A DNA stretch of 64,000 nt from Hypholoma sublateritium FD-334 SS-4 (Eukaryota; Basidiomycota; Agaricomycetes; Agaricales; Strophariaceae), in NCBI GenBank assembly GCA_000827495.1, contig KN817533.1, forward strand, positions 310,001 to 374,000, in the 5' to 3' direction. Positions 35,085 through 48,737 of this stretch are shown piece by piece. The notes under the pieces are model-generated. The model saw only the letters and a program-made list of their open reading frames with translations, did not search any database and was not told the DNA's origin. A program made the position numbers and the translations under genes. The stretch's first letter is position 1. Each line of letters opens with the position of its first letter.

Positions 35085-36715
35085 TCACTGAAACTGTGAT
35101 TGCGACTTCCGTGGTGGGTGCGTATGATTTGGGAGACTCAAAATCGGAATTGCCTGGCCGGACACATCTCCGACCCTGTTGGCGTACTCTTTTATGTGGA
35201 GAACGACGCGACACGCAAGTAGTGCATGTATAATTCGCAACATCCTGATTAAAAAGATAATTACAATTATGACGTGAGTGAGGATCTCGAGCATTAGAGA
35301 TGTATATCACTTACAACGAAAAAATTAGGATGAGATCGGTCTGTATGAAATAAGACTGTTCAGCATATATGACAACAGAGTATATAAGCATGTCTTAACT
35401 TACAGGGAACGTGAGAGCAATAATGATGTTGACAAGTGACAATGCTTTAGTTTTCAAGGCGAATTAGTAGAAGAACACCTGAGCTATGTCTGCATGGAAC
35501 GTACCAAAAAGATAAATATAATAAACCACCCCTAGATATGATAATAAGACTCTATGCTTGTAGGTACGGAAGTAAGTCGCTTACCGTCCCGGTAAACCAT
35601 CCTCATGAACCGAGAACTACCTCCAGAACGGTCTGGAATTGATCAATACGATGGTCAGTTTGAATTCGGTGACTACAAACTTACAAACTCGAAAGGTTGG
35701 AATGGCCATGAGTATTAGCATGACTGAATAGAAGGGCTCAGCATTTGAGCAATGTCGAAATGAAATGACTCACCCAAGTCGTATACAAATATAAGCACCC
35801 AGCAAATAAATATTATAGGACTGGCGGCTGTTGCATAGCATCCCACATAAGGTGTGCGTGGATTTGGGTCAACTATAAAAGGCAAGAGAATATCGTCGAA
35901 AAAACGTGCGTTATAGAACAACGGAAATACGCACATTTGATAGAGCCCAGAAAAATCGCAATGGCCGCGAAACCACCACTCCATAGCGTTACGTAGAAGA
36001 TAGGGAGCGCGAACATCATCGTGCGATTTTTCTGCCATACAACCCATGTTCTGTTTGTCATGATAACTGTGGTGCCCGTTGAGACGCATCATATTTGTCT
36101 GGACACAATCGGACTTACTTTCACCGACCCCCATCCCAAATACAAAGAGACCTATATTGCAGATCGATTGGTCGTCACAGAAATTATTTGACAGGTAGCT
36201 GACGTACATGCATTGAGTTTGAACGTCAAGGAGCACCCAACGTACCAATCACCAGGAATGGATAGCTCTGAAAGAGCAGGATAAGAGCGTGTCTTAGGAA
36301 AGGATAATTCTGGGAGCTCACGCGCGATCACTACCCCACCTTCCACGAACGCGGAATATCTCGTTATTAAGTACATCAGCTTCATGACGCTGAACTTCGA
36401 CCTCCATATTGTGTTTATCTCTCTATCGAGAGTGAGGAGAGTGTCGTAAGACTTGAAGATAAGATAGCGTGGTCGTTAGTTGCGTCGAAGGCAGGTGCGA
36501 CATATTGAGGATTAGAACGCGTACCAGGATAACGATGCTTGCCACTTCGATATAATGAGGTCAGATCCTGAAAACCAATGTCCCGTAGCTGTTATCCCAT
36601 ACCTTGCGCATACTATAGCATGGTCAATGTGCTGGGTGGGCTCATGTAGATCTGGGGAGCTCACCGAGACAATTCTCGTATACTGTATAGATGTTGTGAG
36701 CTCGGCGACACTCAT
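35085..36715 (-). CDS. DUF6533-type multi-pass membrane protein, first exon possibly damaged
   Basis: Agaricomycete integral membrane family of unknown role. The diagnostic DUF6533 stretch is read around 36350-36460: SYDTLLTLDREINTIWRSKF, then SVMKLMYLITRYSAFVEG. Just upstream is a helix HYIEVASIVIL, but an in-frame TGA lies directly before it, and I find no acceptor that connects it to the ATG exon (36715-36665). Later exons give hydrophobic helices and a CWVLIFVYDLG segment. The last exon ends LACRVVLHIKEYANR plus a Pro/Ser tail, a typical C-terminus for this family. So the body of the gene is clear, but the start may be mis-modelled or the copy may be inactive. Many short exons remain unassigned. 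Confidence 0.6.
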
Positions 36716-37532
36716 AGCAGCAAGCCTCAGGCCGAAAAATAGGCACTATCTCGTCCTGTCAGCCCTTTATGTACTTCGTATCTGAGAGGCGGCTCCAAGG
36801 GACCACATCAATGTCAAATTTCAATGTGAGGGGCGTATATGCGACAGCCATGTGGTTTCAAATTTATCCGTCTCGATCGATCTCGTCACGGACACGGGGT
36901 CTTCTCGGCAACCACGGGCAGCCACGGGCCCGGGTCTCGGAAGCGATCAGTCTTTATTCACATGCGGTGCTATTATCTATGGCGCCAATCTGCGCCAATT
37001 CGGACTCGAGATACACTCTCTGAGCGGCGAGCGCGCTGCGCGATGCGTGTATATGCGTTACTACTAGTAGCCTGAAGCAGTGTCAAGCATCAGGTTCTAT
37101 TTCACATTTATCTCTAATCCGATAGCACATAACCACAATAAACATATTAGAATTGGCTTAGAACTTAAACGAAAAATAGTGCAAGACTCGGGAATACACG
37201 GGAATCTGAACCAGAAGGTACAAGGAGTGGATACAGAATTCTGAAGGCATACAGAACAAAAAGTGAATGGGTACCTAACCATCTGGAATTTCCAATATCA
37301 ATACGAGCCCTGCATGTGTTCGAAGGAATAAACGTGATTCACAAAAGAGGAAAGTCCTTCTCAGAATATTACAAGCCCCGTAATTGATACCTTTGGCTTT
37401 GACGTGCGGTTAGCGCGGTGAGTACGTCTCAAGGACTCTAAGGATAGCTACTGTAATATAAGTAATCGATACGTAGTATACAGATAAAAGTAGTGTTTAG
37501 TATTCGGTGGTGTCTGTGTGCGTAGTACTATG
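36716..37532. other. intergenic, no gene seen
   Basis: Spacer between two membrane-protein genes on the same strand. Confidence 0.45.
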
Positions 37533-38930
37533 CTACGACTTTGACGCAATAGTTAATGAAAATTCATTCTCCGGGGTGTCAGCCTGCCGTATCAAATCAC
37601 TGACTCCAGAGTCGTAATTGACACCTTCGGGATCATACCCGGTACTGATAATCGTATCGAGAACGATTGGTTGAGTCCGAGCCTGCAGCTTCGTCACTGT
37701 CTTTTGAACATTGTGAGTAGAACTTCCCGTTGCAACTTGAACGATGAGCAGGATCGGCATTATACCCTAGATATTGGTCAGTATCCAAAATGTATCCAAA
37801 ATGTCTACAAGGGATGACGAGTTCACGTACAACGACACGAATTGAAATTGCTGCTCCCAGAATCTTAAATGTTTCAATATATCACCTTAGTAACCTTAGT
37901 ATGTTTAATTGAAGCTGCACGCACCACGCACAATGTAAGGGGTTCGGGAAAGAATTACGACTAACAGTGTCGATACCGTGTAGAGAAGGCCGGACTCGAC
38001 TCTACTAAAATGAGCTCTGAGCGTGGGGTGATAAAGGTGGACCTACATGACTGCGACGGCAAAATGGTAGCGGGGGACCATCTTGGTTCCCATGATTTTT
38101 TTGACTTGTCCAGAAACCCATAGTATACGTCCAGCTAAATGATTGAACAGAGTGAGTGTAAAAGCTCTTTCTGAAGCACGTAATATTCACCTGTCAGCAG
38201 TGTGACAATCAAATTCCATGCCACTGTAAAAAGGGTATAGATCGCGATGAACTTCTTCACTGAGTGCGATTTCGTGGTTTCAGTGACGAAACCTAGCACT
38301 ACGACATATTTGTGAGGATAAAATCGAGACGTAGGTGTATGTACGCACGTGTTATGGCAACAAGGATGGGTCCCGCAGTATATAATACGATAGATTTTCT
38401 TCCCCACACAACATAACATCGAATTAACTGCAGTTTACTCAGTAGTATTTGTGTCGGATTGGAATCCTTTTACTCACCAATAAGCTATCAGAGATCAGAC
38501 TGGAAAATCGTCAGTTTCATGCGCAACTCACCCATAGTAGGCCGGGATTCAAAGAGGTTCGTACATGTTGATAAGATGTATGACTATCTTGGGGTAGATA
38601 ATCCGAAGGAAGGTGAAGCTGTCGCTGTCGTAGAGAATCGCAGTCCGTCGCAAGATGAGATGCCACGACACGGCGGTGTCGATTGTTGCCAGAAGATACA
38701 TAGCGATAACTGCACCGAGCATCATCCTCTGGAATTTCCGTCGAAGTGGCAGCAAGATGCGAAGGCATAGGCAGAAGATAACGAAATGAATGCCTGCTTC
38801 TCCTTTGTGAGCCGATTTCAGTGTTTAAAGTTCATGCCTCGAAGTTGCGCACCATATAGTAAGGACTCTACCTTAATTAATGCAATAGATATCAATTTCC
38901 ATGAGAGTACATAGCAAAACAAGCTCACCA
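37533..38930 (-). CDS. basidiomycete seven-helix membrane protein of unknown function
   Basis: The exons read like a large Agaricomycete family of seven-helix proteins with no assigned role. Recognised pieces in order: VESLLYGAQLR, HFVIFCLCLRILL, MLGAVIAMYLLATIDTAVSW, RCYVVWGRKSIVLYTAGPIL, SVKKFIAIYTLFTVAWNLIV, GRILWVSGQVKKIMG, RYHFAVAVIVESGLLYTVST, and a last exon starting GIMPILLIVQVATG with a hydrophilic tail ending at 37533. The WGR motif before a helix, the GRILW segment and the VESGLLY motif are characteristic of the family as I know it. The exact start is unclear; an ATG near 38910-38925 or further upstream could serve. A receptor-like role is only a guess from topology. Confidence 0.65.
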
Positions 38931-41900
38931 AAAAGCCTAAAATAAAAAAAGGCAGGTGACCCAACGTCAAAGAAACGTCGTCTGGCCAAAGGTTCAAGGA
39001 CAACAGAAGATGCTCCATCAGGGAATAAGCAAGATAAGAAAGGCTAAGGACAGAGAGCAAATATTGTACTCTCGGCAACGTCGAATGTTAGCAAAAGCAC
39101 AGAGGAGTCCAGTTGGAGTCCAGGGTGGCTTTCGAGGAATGGTGGTGAATGCACAGCTTCTTGAATTTGAGCTTCAGTCCTGAAGCTGAAGGCCTGACCA
39201 TATTCGCACACTTTCCGCACATGCAAAGCTACCGAATCAGAGCCACACGAATTGCCATCACGCAACCAGACGCAACCGCATACATATCTCACGGAAGATT
39301 AAGCGTACTTATCTCCATATGTGCGACTCTCTGAGTCCAATACATTTTTAGAGGCGGTCGGGACGATTGCGGGACAATAGGCATAGCATGATAGCATGAT
39401 AAATCCTTCCCAACACTGACTTCTGTATACAAGTACTACTGATGGTCTTCCACGGAATCACAATCGCATTATGGGCGCTTATATTGACACCGGTCTCCTA
39501 GTCTGATCAAGGAGAAGCAGTTCAATGAAAATTGTTTGATAGCCTCTACCGTCATGATTGCCTGCAAACAGAAGTACCTCAGAGTACCTCGTGAGTCCAG
39601 ATTTACATATCATAGGTCCAGTCACTTCTGGCAAACTTTGGGCAGTCGCTAAGTATTAATAATAAGAGTCTTGTCTTATCAATACCTGGAGGCTGGATGT
39701 CTGAAGGGAATGGTTCTGTAAGTTGGAAAATAGGCAAGTCTGAGGTGCGTACAGCGCCTCCGAGTCCATGACCGTGGTATTGCCAGTGTACAGTAAATGA
39801 TTTTGGTGTAAGCACCACACACTGTCGACGCAGAATATCCACTCTTCTGGGGATCATCCCGCTATAATTTTAAGTACAGCGTTTAACCCAGAGTTACCTT
39901 CATTTCAACTACGAAAAACCTACATGCACCTAGTCAGACTCACGCCGTCGGTTCATTGATTATTTTGAGCCCAGTGGGTCGCGATAACTTGTAAGTCGAG
40001 AAACTTCACAAAATCTACGTCAAAAGGTCACACAGCTATTAGATTGCGCCGAAAGCTACTGCCGGTCCCCGTTCTATGATTAATTAGTGTATGTCGGGAG
40101 ATTTTTATGCTCTGTTCTGATCAGACCGAAAGAACCTCGAGCACCCTCGCCAGCACTGTACATAATGCATAGATAACTTCGTGGACAGCGTGTATACTTA
40201 TTCTTACTACCTTTGCCCAGCTCTAGTTAAATCCGTGTAAATGCTGGGAAAATCCGTTTCCATCTAAGTATAAGGAAACCTTTCGCCCACGGCGTGGGGG
40301 AACAAGCTCTATTGCAACCCGAGTGGGATTTGTTCAGAATCTTACCGGTTGGGTATAGGCTTAGGGGAGTACAGCTACACGTGGTCAAGGCTTGGCTGAT
40401 ATGATAATTGGCGACTTAAAAACATTCGCCGTTCCAGAAAGAACTTGAGGTACGCTACCTTCATGAAATACAGAGTGCCCACGCCATCTCGACTCACTGG
40501 AATCATTTACTACAAATGTGAGCTAATATTGAACGATGGGCAAACGATGGGTTCGTTGACATAAGTATCTTTGCTTGATCTTTGCTATATAATCAATGTC
40601 GTGAGCGAATTGACTTTACTTCCTTTTAGTAATAGCGGGAACTGGAAGGCAGCTGGAGGCAGCTGGGGACGGTGTGACCATCCGGTGGAAATAAATTATC
40701 TTCAGAGTAGAAATGTTATCAATTGATCAGGTACCGCTCTACAGACTCAGAGACCTCGATGTCGAAATTTCTCGGCAGGCTTGACGGCAGGCGGTCATGG
40801 GAAATCAATCAAGGTTTTCACGTAGTAGGAAATGAATTTCGATTTTTTCACCGCTGTGAAAAGACTTGAAAAAAATTGTTTACATGGCGTAAGACTGTTT
40901 TACTATATCCCCACATGTTTGGTGTCGGCAATCATATAGCGAGCAAGTATGGTGAGCTCAGACTGACCAGCTACAATATGCACTGCCAGTGGCAGTAGTG
41001 CCTGAGCGCTATGAACACGAGAAACCAATACAATCGAGCCTCAGCAGCTTGCCCAACTCTAAAAGTGCGTCATGAGGGCTATACATACAAGCTATACGTT
41101 GTCAAGAAGGGCCTTGTCTGAGCCCAGAATACCTTGTTCTCATAGAAGAAAAATAGCCTACACGCTTGATCGTCTATATAGGATTGTAATATAAGACTAC
41201 TTATAACTATCTTACATTCATTTACACCCCGCGCACGAAAAAAAGACAGTCTTCCAGAAGGGGCACCAAGAATTGATCTGGGGTATTTCGAGAGTCGTTC
41301 AAAATGGGGTATCGGTGTGAGTGGGAAACATCGGTGGGAGATTTCGACTTTATGTAAAAAAAAAAAACAATTTCACTGGCGCGCAAGTGCTACTATTTAT
41401 TGAGTCAGCCTAGTAGCGAGCTGTTTGCTTCAGAAATTCTTTGAATTTCGCTCGGTTGCAAATGGGTCGTTCGTACTACGGGGACGGTAATTTTAATTCA
41501 TGTGGTGGGGTCGGGACAGCGCTTTACAACAGGTAGCGGAATCTGATGCGGAATTCACCTTTCTAGATAGGTTCGGGTGACGTGAGATTTCAATGGGCAC
41601 GTCGTCGGCAGGGAAGACCGACCACAATTGTCTGGCCCCATTGATGGCGGGTCTCTCGCCTTGTCAGTGCTGTGGCGTGCAAAGTACTTTTCGAAGTATG
41701 CGCACCCTTGCCTCGAGGTATACATCGTGGGCCGCGTTGAGGCGCGCCTTTAGGTTTTCGCGAGCGTGGCTAAGATAAGATGGCGTACTGCGCTGGGCAG
41801 CTGATCAAGACGCTTATCAAAGCCAAATGGAACCAAATATGAGCCAAATAATGGGGCCGAACTCCGGCCTACTCCGGCGGAAGCAGATTTATGTTCAAAA

Positions 41901-42542
41901 TCGTTTCAGTAAAATGCGCACCAAAAATTTACACCTAAATGCGACTGCTCATCGGATAATTCATTAATCATTTCAAATTATTGTAGCAAGTTTTTTGAGC
42001 TTCCTACTCACCAGTTAAATATGAATACACCTCGACCGTCGACGAAAGAGTCAAATCGATAAGCGATTTTGGACACGAGCGACCTCGCCATCAAAAGTTG
42101 GTTCCCTTTCGGGAGCTAATCCCCAGGGATGCCGGAAACTCGTCCTTGCAAATTCCAACGAAAACTCAACGGTTCACCGTGGATTCATCTGTATTAAAGA
42201 ACCTTGAAGATGTAAAGCCACCACTTTGCTTGTGAATGAAGAGATTAAGAGCTCGCTCGTTAATATCTATCTGATATCAAGAATTCTTACGACCGACCGT
42301 TGAGCCGAATTTAGTCAGGTGGTGGGACGAGTTATCGGTTCTTAGATGCCTTTTCAAAACTGTTTCCGGAGAGATCTCATTCCGATCTAGGGTTGGGCTA
42401 GATGGGATTTCCGTTGTACCCCTTCTGAAGTATTCCTTATAAGAGACGGCGGAGGACCTCGTGTTCCTAGCGAGCGATACCTTCACCCATTTTCTTCACC
42501 CTCTACGCCTTCCTTCATCCTCTTGTCCATCGTTCTTTTACA
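38931..42542. other. 3.6 kb gene-poor region
   Basis: No coding region I can support on either strand. Short frames near 39603-39857 (minus) and 41593-41778 (plus) lack splice partners or family features. An A-run occurs at about 41355-41367. The last few hundred bases form the promoter side of the HMG-box gene, with a CT-rich leader at 42486-42541. Confidence 0.45.
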
Positions 42543-43993
42543 ATGCCTGCCAATCGCACTAAATCTGTCAAGCGCCCGGATTCATGTAAGATATTCATGA
42601 GGGCGATCGAAAGTAGCAACACGTTGACTCCTGCACCTCTAGGCAATCAGTCTGTGTGGGCGAACGTCACACCCACAGCCCGGGTGGACCTTTCTTTTGC
42701 GGTTAATGTCACTCCAATCACATATTCCGACACCCCCCCTCCTCTTGTCGACTGTCCTCCCAGCGAGTTTATTATGTTCCCACCCTCTGGAGAGATATCC
42801 GCTCCGCGCCGTCAGCCTCACTCCAAAAAGAAGCCAGAAAACCACATTCCCCGTCCTCCGAATGCGTTCATCTTATTCCGCTCCTCGTTCATCAAGAGCC
42901 AGCATGTTTCTACCGAGGTTGAGACTAATCACTCAACTCTTTCTAAGATAATCGGTTTAACGTGGTCGAACATGCCCGAGGAGGAGCGAAAGGTCTGGCA
43001 TCTCAAAGCCAAGGAGGCGCTCGACGAACACAAACGCAAGTTTCCTAAATACGCGTTCAGGCCTGTCCAAACGAAAGCGAAAGGTGCGCCCTCAGAGAAA
43101 CGGAAAGTTCGCGAAGTGGAGCCCAAGGACATCAAACGATGTGCCAAGATTGCCCAGCTACTTGTAGAGGGGAAAAAAGGCGACGAGCTCAACGCTGCAG
43201 TGCAGGAGTTCGACAAGACTCATGTTCCAGAGATCATCACCCGCTTTGAGGCCCCCATCACCGCGCGCGCTTACCGGCGCTCCTCCTCCGCCCCAATTCC
43301 GGATACCGAGAACTCTCGCGCTAGCCAGTCATTCCTCCAGAAACTCGTCTCGCACTCCCCCAAGAAGGTTCGGTCGGCCAGCACGCTCCCAACACGATGC
43401 CCAACCCCGGAGCAGATTTCCCAGGATAGTCAATATTCCACGGCCGACGCGGAGGCGATCCCACTCAAGCAAGAGTCGGCATTTGTAAGTCCGCCTTATT
43501 TCCTAGCGAACACTTTTTCTCATCGCTTTGTGAGCGTTCCCAGAACTTTGGCGATTTCTCTTTCGATAACGTTGCTAGCCCCGTGCCCACATTCGACTGC
43601 GATCCCATGTCGTCTTTTGCGCAAACCGATTCTTATTCCGACAGTCACTTCAATCCTGGCCTGACAATCGACACCTCTTTCAACGATGCGTGGCCCTCGT
43701 CCCCTAGCCCCCAATCACCTGAGTACATGATGAGCCCAATGTCCACCGCGTCCCCGATGTCCCCATACCCGTCCAACTTCGATGGGTTCGACAACTTCTT
43801 CGACACGCAATTTTCGCCGTACAACCAGACATGCGGCTTGTTGCAGCAGGATACTGTGACATGCGGCGGCGGCGGCGGCGGGGACAGCACGCTCTATGGC
43901 CCCTTCAACGATTCTCAATTCGATGGCACGCAACTCTCTCACATCGATCTTGCTTTCACAGCATTCATGACGGCCATTCCCCAATATTCATGA
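42543..43993 (+). CDS. HMG-box transcription factor (mating/STE11/Prf1-like)
   Basis: Sequence-specific DNA-binding protein. Two exons (42543-43484 and 43544-43993) give 463 residues. The HMG box spans about residues 101-172: IPRPPNAFILFRSSFIK at its start, then SKIIGLTWSNMPEEERKVW, then AKEALDEHKRKFPKYAFRP. The PRPPNAFILFR start and the WxxxxxEER pattern are those of MAT-type/STE11-like HMG boxes rather than HMGB architectural proteins. The rest is low complexity: a Ser/Pro/Thr-rich N-terminus, a middle with possible phosphorylation SP/TP sites, and a C-terminal region rich in Ser, Pro, Phe, Asp and Asn with a run of six Gly (GGC repeats at about 43865-43882), typical of activation domains. 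Basidiomycete relatives control pheromone response and sexual development. The target genes are not known here. Confidence 0.85.
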
Positions 43994-46900
43994 AGAGTCG
44001 CGCACGATGCTCAACGAGCCACACTATCCCCCAGGTCGCATCATCCACGTGGACGGAACACCTCACCAGACTTGCTTTTCTTTATTGTTGTATGTATTAT
44101 AAGCTTCTTTTTCTCGACTCCATCCCTTGTGCTTTTTGCGGATTTACGCGCATGCACCAATGATCCTATTGGACGTATTCGGTCCGCTACCGCCACTTGC
44201 GTCCTTGCGCTTGCCATCACGTTCTTTTCTGCGTTATCTCTCTCCTTCTCTCTCGCTCTAGCCGACACTCATCACTCCTTCAACCCGCCGCCTCCCGTTT
44301 TCGTCTAACTGTGCAACACCACCTCGGCGTACCGCAGTCGCTATCATCTCGATCAACCGCTCTCCAACCCACATCTATTTATCAATCTAAAGACGGTATC
44401 CGTTTTTTGCTTATTGTCGAGGTCGACATCCATGTTGCTGTGCTGTACATGTACATACTTATATCTCTCCTTAGACTTACGAATATCCGGTGTCACCCTA
44501 TTACACCGTGATCACTAACGACGATGTTGATTGCATTCCATGTGTATTCGCGCGAATGTGGGCGGTCTGCCTGTATATCCTGCTCCTCAAACGTTCGCAT
44601 CGTTCACACTCCACACCAGTTACCAAGGCAAAGAACCTCGTACGGCCTTGCGCCCATCGGTTAGCGCACAGACCGCGTGCTTCAAATTCTTCGTGACACG
44701 ATGCCCGTATTCTCCGGCGCTTACCTTGTACTGGGCGGGCTAACAGTGTTTTATCTGCTTATCGTGATATTTCTTCTGGACTGGCCTCCCATGGATCCCT
44801 CGGCGTCAATTCGCTTCCTCTCTTTGCCTTCGTGTCCTCAGTCCCTGCAATAAGCCTTCGTCGGAATTAGAACGTCAGCCTGAGGCTCTTGTGATTCTAC
44901 CTCAGGGTCTTCATATCACCTGCTCAGTCATGTCATTCGCAATCTCTGGGAATGTTAGATACCAGAATAGATTGTGCCATCTGAATATCCATCGATCATC
45001 ATTCGTTTATCCGGGGTGCCCACAGTTCTACAGCGGTTCCCAGCATCGTGATATCCGTTGTTCCAGATTCGTTCGTTGGAAAACTGTTCTCGAGCGCAGC
45101 ACAGCGCGACCTATATAACCGCGTATGTAGGATATCCCACTGCGCCCAAGACGAGGAAAATAGCTCCCGGACTCGGAGTAGCGGGAGATAAATGGGATAT
45201 AACAGGGAAATTCCTTAAATGAGATAATTGCGTGACATTACATCTGCCAATGCCGTCTTATTTAGATATACTGTGACCGCGCTACCCCTTCATTTTCGCA
45301 TCTTGCCACATTATTGTAGCGAAATAAATCCCAAAATTCATAGATAGTGGGTAGTACCATCGTCTCGCTTCGTCACAAGGAGCTGTCGGCATCCGCGGAA
45401 ATTCATGATGAAGCGCCTGTGATCCTCGATCAACTTCGCCCTAAGGCTTTAATGTGCGAAGGAATGCGCCGCACTATTTAGTGAGACCACGGCTAGACTA
45501 TTCAAATTGAGTGAACAGCCGACCATACTAGTAGCACTTGAACTGCGAGAATAAAGGAACAGACTCAGATATTTGGCGGGAGAAATATGTTTTTTTGGGC
45601 GTTGCATATCTCAATGATACTTTTATATTTTAGATGAATGAAACCTCCAAGGGGAATGACGGAGGACGCGGTCATTTCTGTTGAATGAATGCGACTGCCG
45701 AGCGCCCAGTACCATGATCCAGAAATTCCACGATAGCTTGGTGTCAAAGTGATATATCAATGGAGAAGAGTCAGCCATGAAAGTCTGGGTACTCGAAATT
45801 TTTACGCCAAAAATTACACAGACAACGTGCCTGCTTTCGAAGTACTGCTGGTCTGCCAGGTGCATCCCGAATATCGATTCAGAAGAACTCAAGGTATCAG
45901 GTGCCCCTCCCTGGCCTCTTTTTTCGACTTCTAGCGTGGTTTTCCCTCATCCGGATGTAATAGCTCGCACAAGCAGCGGGAATGCTCGCTAGAATATTAG
46001 AGGTATCCTATGCGAAATCTCAAGTTGCTAGTACGGTGTCGGTGCGGGAGGCTACATATGAGAACACACTTGACTTCATAATGAGCTCTTGCAAAAAGAA
46101 TCCGCCAAGAGTGGGGGGTACATCATCCGGAGACTAGAACAGCTGCGTCTGGTGCAAATAGTTACATAAATCTACGTTCGCATCCAGGACCGGACCATGC
46201 CGTGGCGGCGGCGAAGCTTGAAAGTGTACATCAGGATGATGATTATTGATAACAGAGCTTAGCAATTCCTGTAACGTGTTGCCATAAGCGCGCATAATAT
46301 TAGTCGGCGAGCGAGTAGAAGAAACTAATAACACTTTCCATTTTTTTATGGATCCTACCCTGTATACTATTTACATGAAATAATATAATGGCAAGGCGCT
46401 GTGCAAACCTTTGACCGTCCGTACATAAGTGCTGGTCAGGCGGCTTGTCCATCATCATAAATTCAGAATCACTGCCCGAGCTGTGGCCGAGGCTGCTCAG
46501 CTAATGCTCCTCCCTCTACTGCCGCTCTTATTGGTGTAAATGTGGAAGTAAGCTCAAGTAACTGCCGGGTACTTGGTGATGTTTCTTGTGCCAAAGCTTG
46601 GCTAAAACAGTACTTACTGCGGTATTTTGGTCGAAAATCAGCCTGAGACTGCAAGGAATTATGATGTCGCCGGAAAATCCAGTTATACAGACACTCAGGT
46701 TACATCGCACCTTGAAGTGAAGGATGAAGATGCTTTTAAATTTCTCTTCGCTCCTGGTCTACGCTTGGTTTACGCCAAAGGCTTGGCCGGCTATCATCAT
46801 CGGCCTTCTTACCGGACTCGTTAATGTGCTCGGCTACTGACGACCAATCAGCGACATAAAAATACCTCGCATGGTCTGAGTCATGACGCTCTTGTGACGC

Positions 46901-47014
46901 TCTTTCAAACGTTTAAGTATCTGGCAACCGCGTTCACCGACTTTGCGGCAGATATCGACCTCTGAAGCATAAACTAACCATCCTCTGAATCGCTGGTCGC
47001 AGTATTCGGACATT
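43994..47014. other. 3 kb intergenic region, no gene seen
   Basis: The first 500 bases are likely the 3' UTR of the HMG-box gene. Further on only short frames on both strands, none with a family feature or consistent splicing. Confidence 0.45.
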
Positions 47015-47760
47015 ATGGCTTCTGGTCCTCCCCCCACTTCAGCTGTGCCCGTCGCACGCACCGGGTCGTGTCTGTGCCGCGCTGTCAAGTACGAAGTTAC
47101 TGGCGAGCCGGTGACGATACGCGTGTGCCACTGCGGGAACTGCAAGAAGGCAACGGGAGCAGCGTTCATGACAAACGGGTTCTTCAAGGAATCTGTACGT
47201 TTTATTCACTCTCTCTATGCATTTTACGAACCTTTCCTTGGCTTTGCATCCTCGAGCTGCCACGCATATCCGTCGGCGGCTCATAGGCCGCGCCTGGCGC
47301 CCCCGCTCCCCGCAGCCAAAAATAGCTTCTTAGCGGCTCCGTCTCTTCTCTTTCGATATGCCGAACTTACTGTGCCATCGCTGGGTTTTTCTTACTATAG
47401 CAAGTCCGCATTCTAGCGGGGGAAGATATGCTCAAGTTCTACGCCGACCCGGGTACGGCTTCCGGCACGCCACTTAACCGGTACTTCTGTGGCAACTGCG
47501 GCTCGAATGTGTTCCTGCGCTCGCAGATCAAGGTGCTGAACGGGAAGAAGAACGATTTACACATCGTCGCTTTGGGGACGCTGGATGAGGTAGCTGAGTG
47601 GAGTGAGTGCTATTTTTCGGCATTATTTTGTACGTGCTGGCACGGTGCTGATGAGCGGTCCGACGGCCGTGCTATAGAGCCGAATACGGAGATTTTCAAG
47701 GAGCAGAAGACCCACTTCGTGACGGGCATAGAAGTACAAACGCGGAATCCGAAGCTGTAG
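47015..47760 (+). CDS. GFA/CENP-V domain zinc protein
   Basis: Small zinc protein of the glutathione-dependent formaldehyde-activating (GFA) fold. Three exons (47015-47194, 47401-47602, 47678-47760) join in phase to 154 residues. Zinc ligands are visible as GSCLCRAVKY, RVCHCGNCKKATGAAF and YFCGNCGSNVF, the three Cys clusters of the family in the right order and spacing. Between them is LKFYADPGTASGTPLNR, a usual GFA loop. The N-terminus is short and has no targeting signal. Fungal genomes carry many such genes; only some have been tied to S-hydroxymethylglutathione chemistry, so the substrate cannot be inferred. The first intron is unusually long (206 bases). Confidence 0.88.
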
Positions 47761-48137
47761 CTTGGATTGAGGTTGGGAAAGGCTTAATTTCAAACAAGGG
47801 CTGCGAAGCTTGGGTGCAGTTTATCGGAATGCGGGACCTGATGTTGTTCATTTAGCAGTGATAGAATTAGGGCTGAGATTGTAGCATCACATCGAGCTTA
47901 CATATATAAATTTCAGATAGACCCTCTTTTTCCTGGTCCAGACTTCGAGCGGGGTGCAAGCTACAGTCTGCGTTGAGTCTGCGAGCAATTGGTTGCAAAG
48001 GGCGCATAGGATAAATATGAGATAAGATAAGATGCTGATAAACGGAATAATCCGGGGAGCGACAAATTTCCCAGGGCCGGTGACAGTACCCAAGTTCGCC
48101 GTTGCCTCCGCCCCTCCACCCGACCCCGCCGCCCAAA
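47761..48137. other. intergenic, promoter side of the ATP synthase subunit g gene
   Basis: No gene seen. The last 40 bases are C-rich. Confidence 0.45.
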
Positions 48138-48737
48138 ATGCTCCACTCGTTCGCCCGCCAGGCGCTGCGCCAACGTCTCCCAGCGCAGACACTATCGAAG
48201 CGCTTCAACTCCTCCACCTCCGAAAACGCCAAGAAGGCGCAGGACGCGCTGGCGTCTGCGCAGGCGACCGCCGCGCGCGTCCTCAGCGGCGTGCAGAAGG
48301 CCCTGGGGCCCGTCGGCGAGAAGGCCGGAAACTTGCTCGGCTGTGCGTGTTCTCTGCTGATCGAACAACGGGCGCGCCTCTGATGGTTATGGGCGGGATT
48401 TGTAGCATACAAGCAGCCGCTGCTGTACAACCTCGCTGTCGGCCGGGAGCTCGTGAAGCTCGTGTACCGCCGGGAGGGCCTCGCGCCTCCATCCCTGAGC
48501 ACGTTCCGGGAAGTGTACTCAAGCCTCGCGCAGCAGCTCACGTCGCCCGCGTTCTTCGCCAGCCTCGGAAAGAGCGGCGAGCTCGGCAGGATAGGCGTGT
48601 ATGGGCTGCAAGCGTACGGTGTGTTCAAGGTGCGTTTCGGGATGTTCTTCGTGTCGGGGGCGATATACTTACTGATGCGGATGTAGATTGGCGAGATTGT
48701 GGGGCGGAGGAGCGTTGTTGGATACAAGCTCGAGTAG
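48138..48737 (+). CDS. ATP20: mitochondrial F1Fo ATP synthase subunit g
   Basis: Accessory subunit of the membrane Fo sector that helps ATP synthase dimers form and so shapes cristae. Three exons (48138-48342, 48406-48629, 48687-48737) join in phase to 159 residues. The N-terminus (MLHSFARQALRQRLPAQTLSKRF) is basic and amphipathic like a mitochondrial presequence. The family region reads YKQPLLYNLAVGRELVKLVYRREGL, then PPSLSTFREVY, and the C-terminal helix IGVYGLQAYGVFKIGEIVGRRSVVGYK contains the GxxxG-like helix used for dimer contacts. The first intron splits a Ser codon. A long overlapping frame in another register (to 48982) is a shadow. Confidence 0.9.

Noticed and set aside
44072..44308. 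Hydrophobic plus frame after the HMG-box gene
   Set aside because: CT-rich 3' UTR translated by chance; no gene context.
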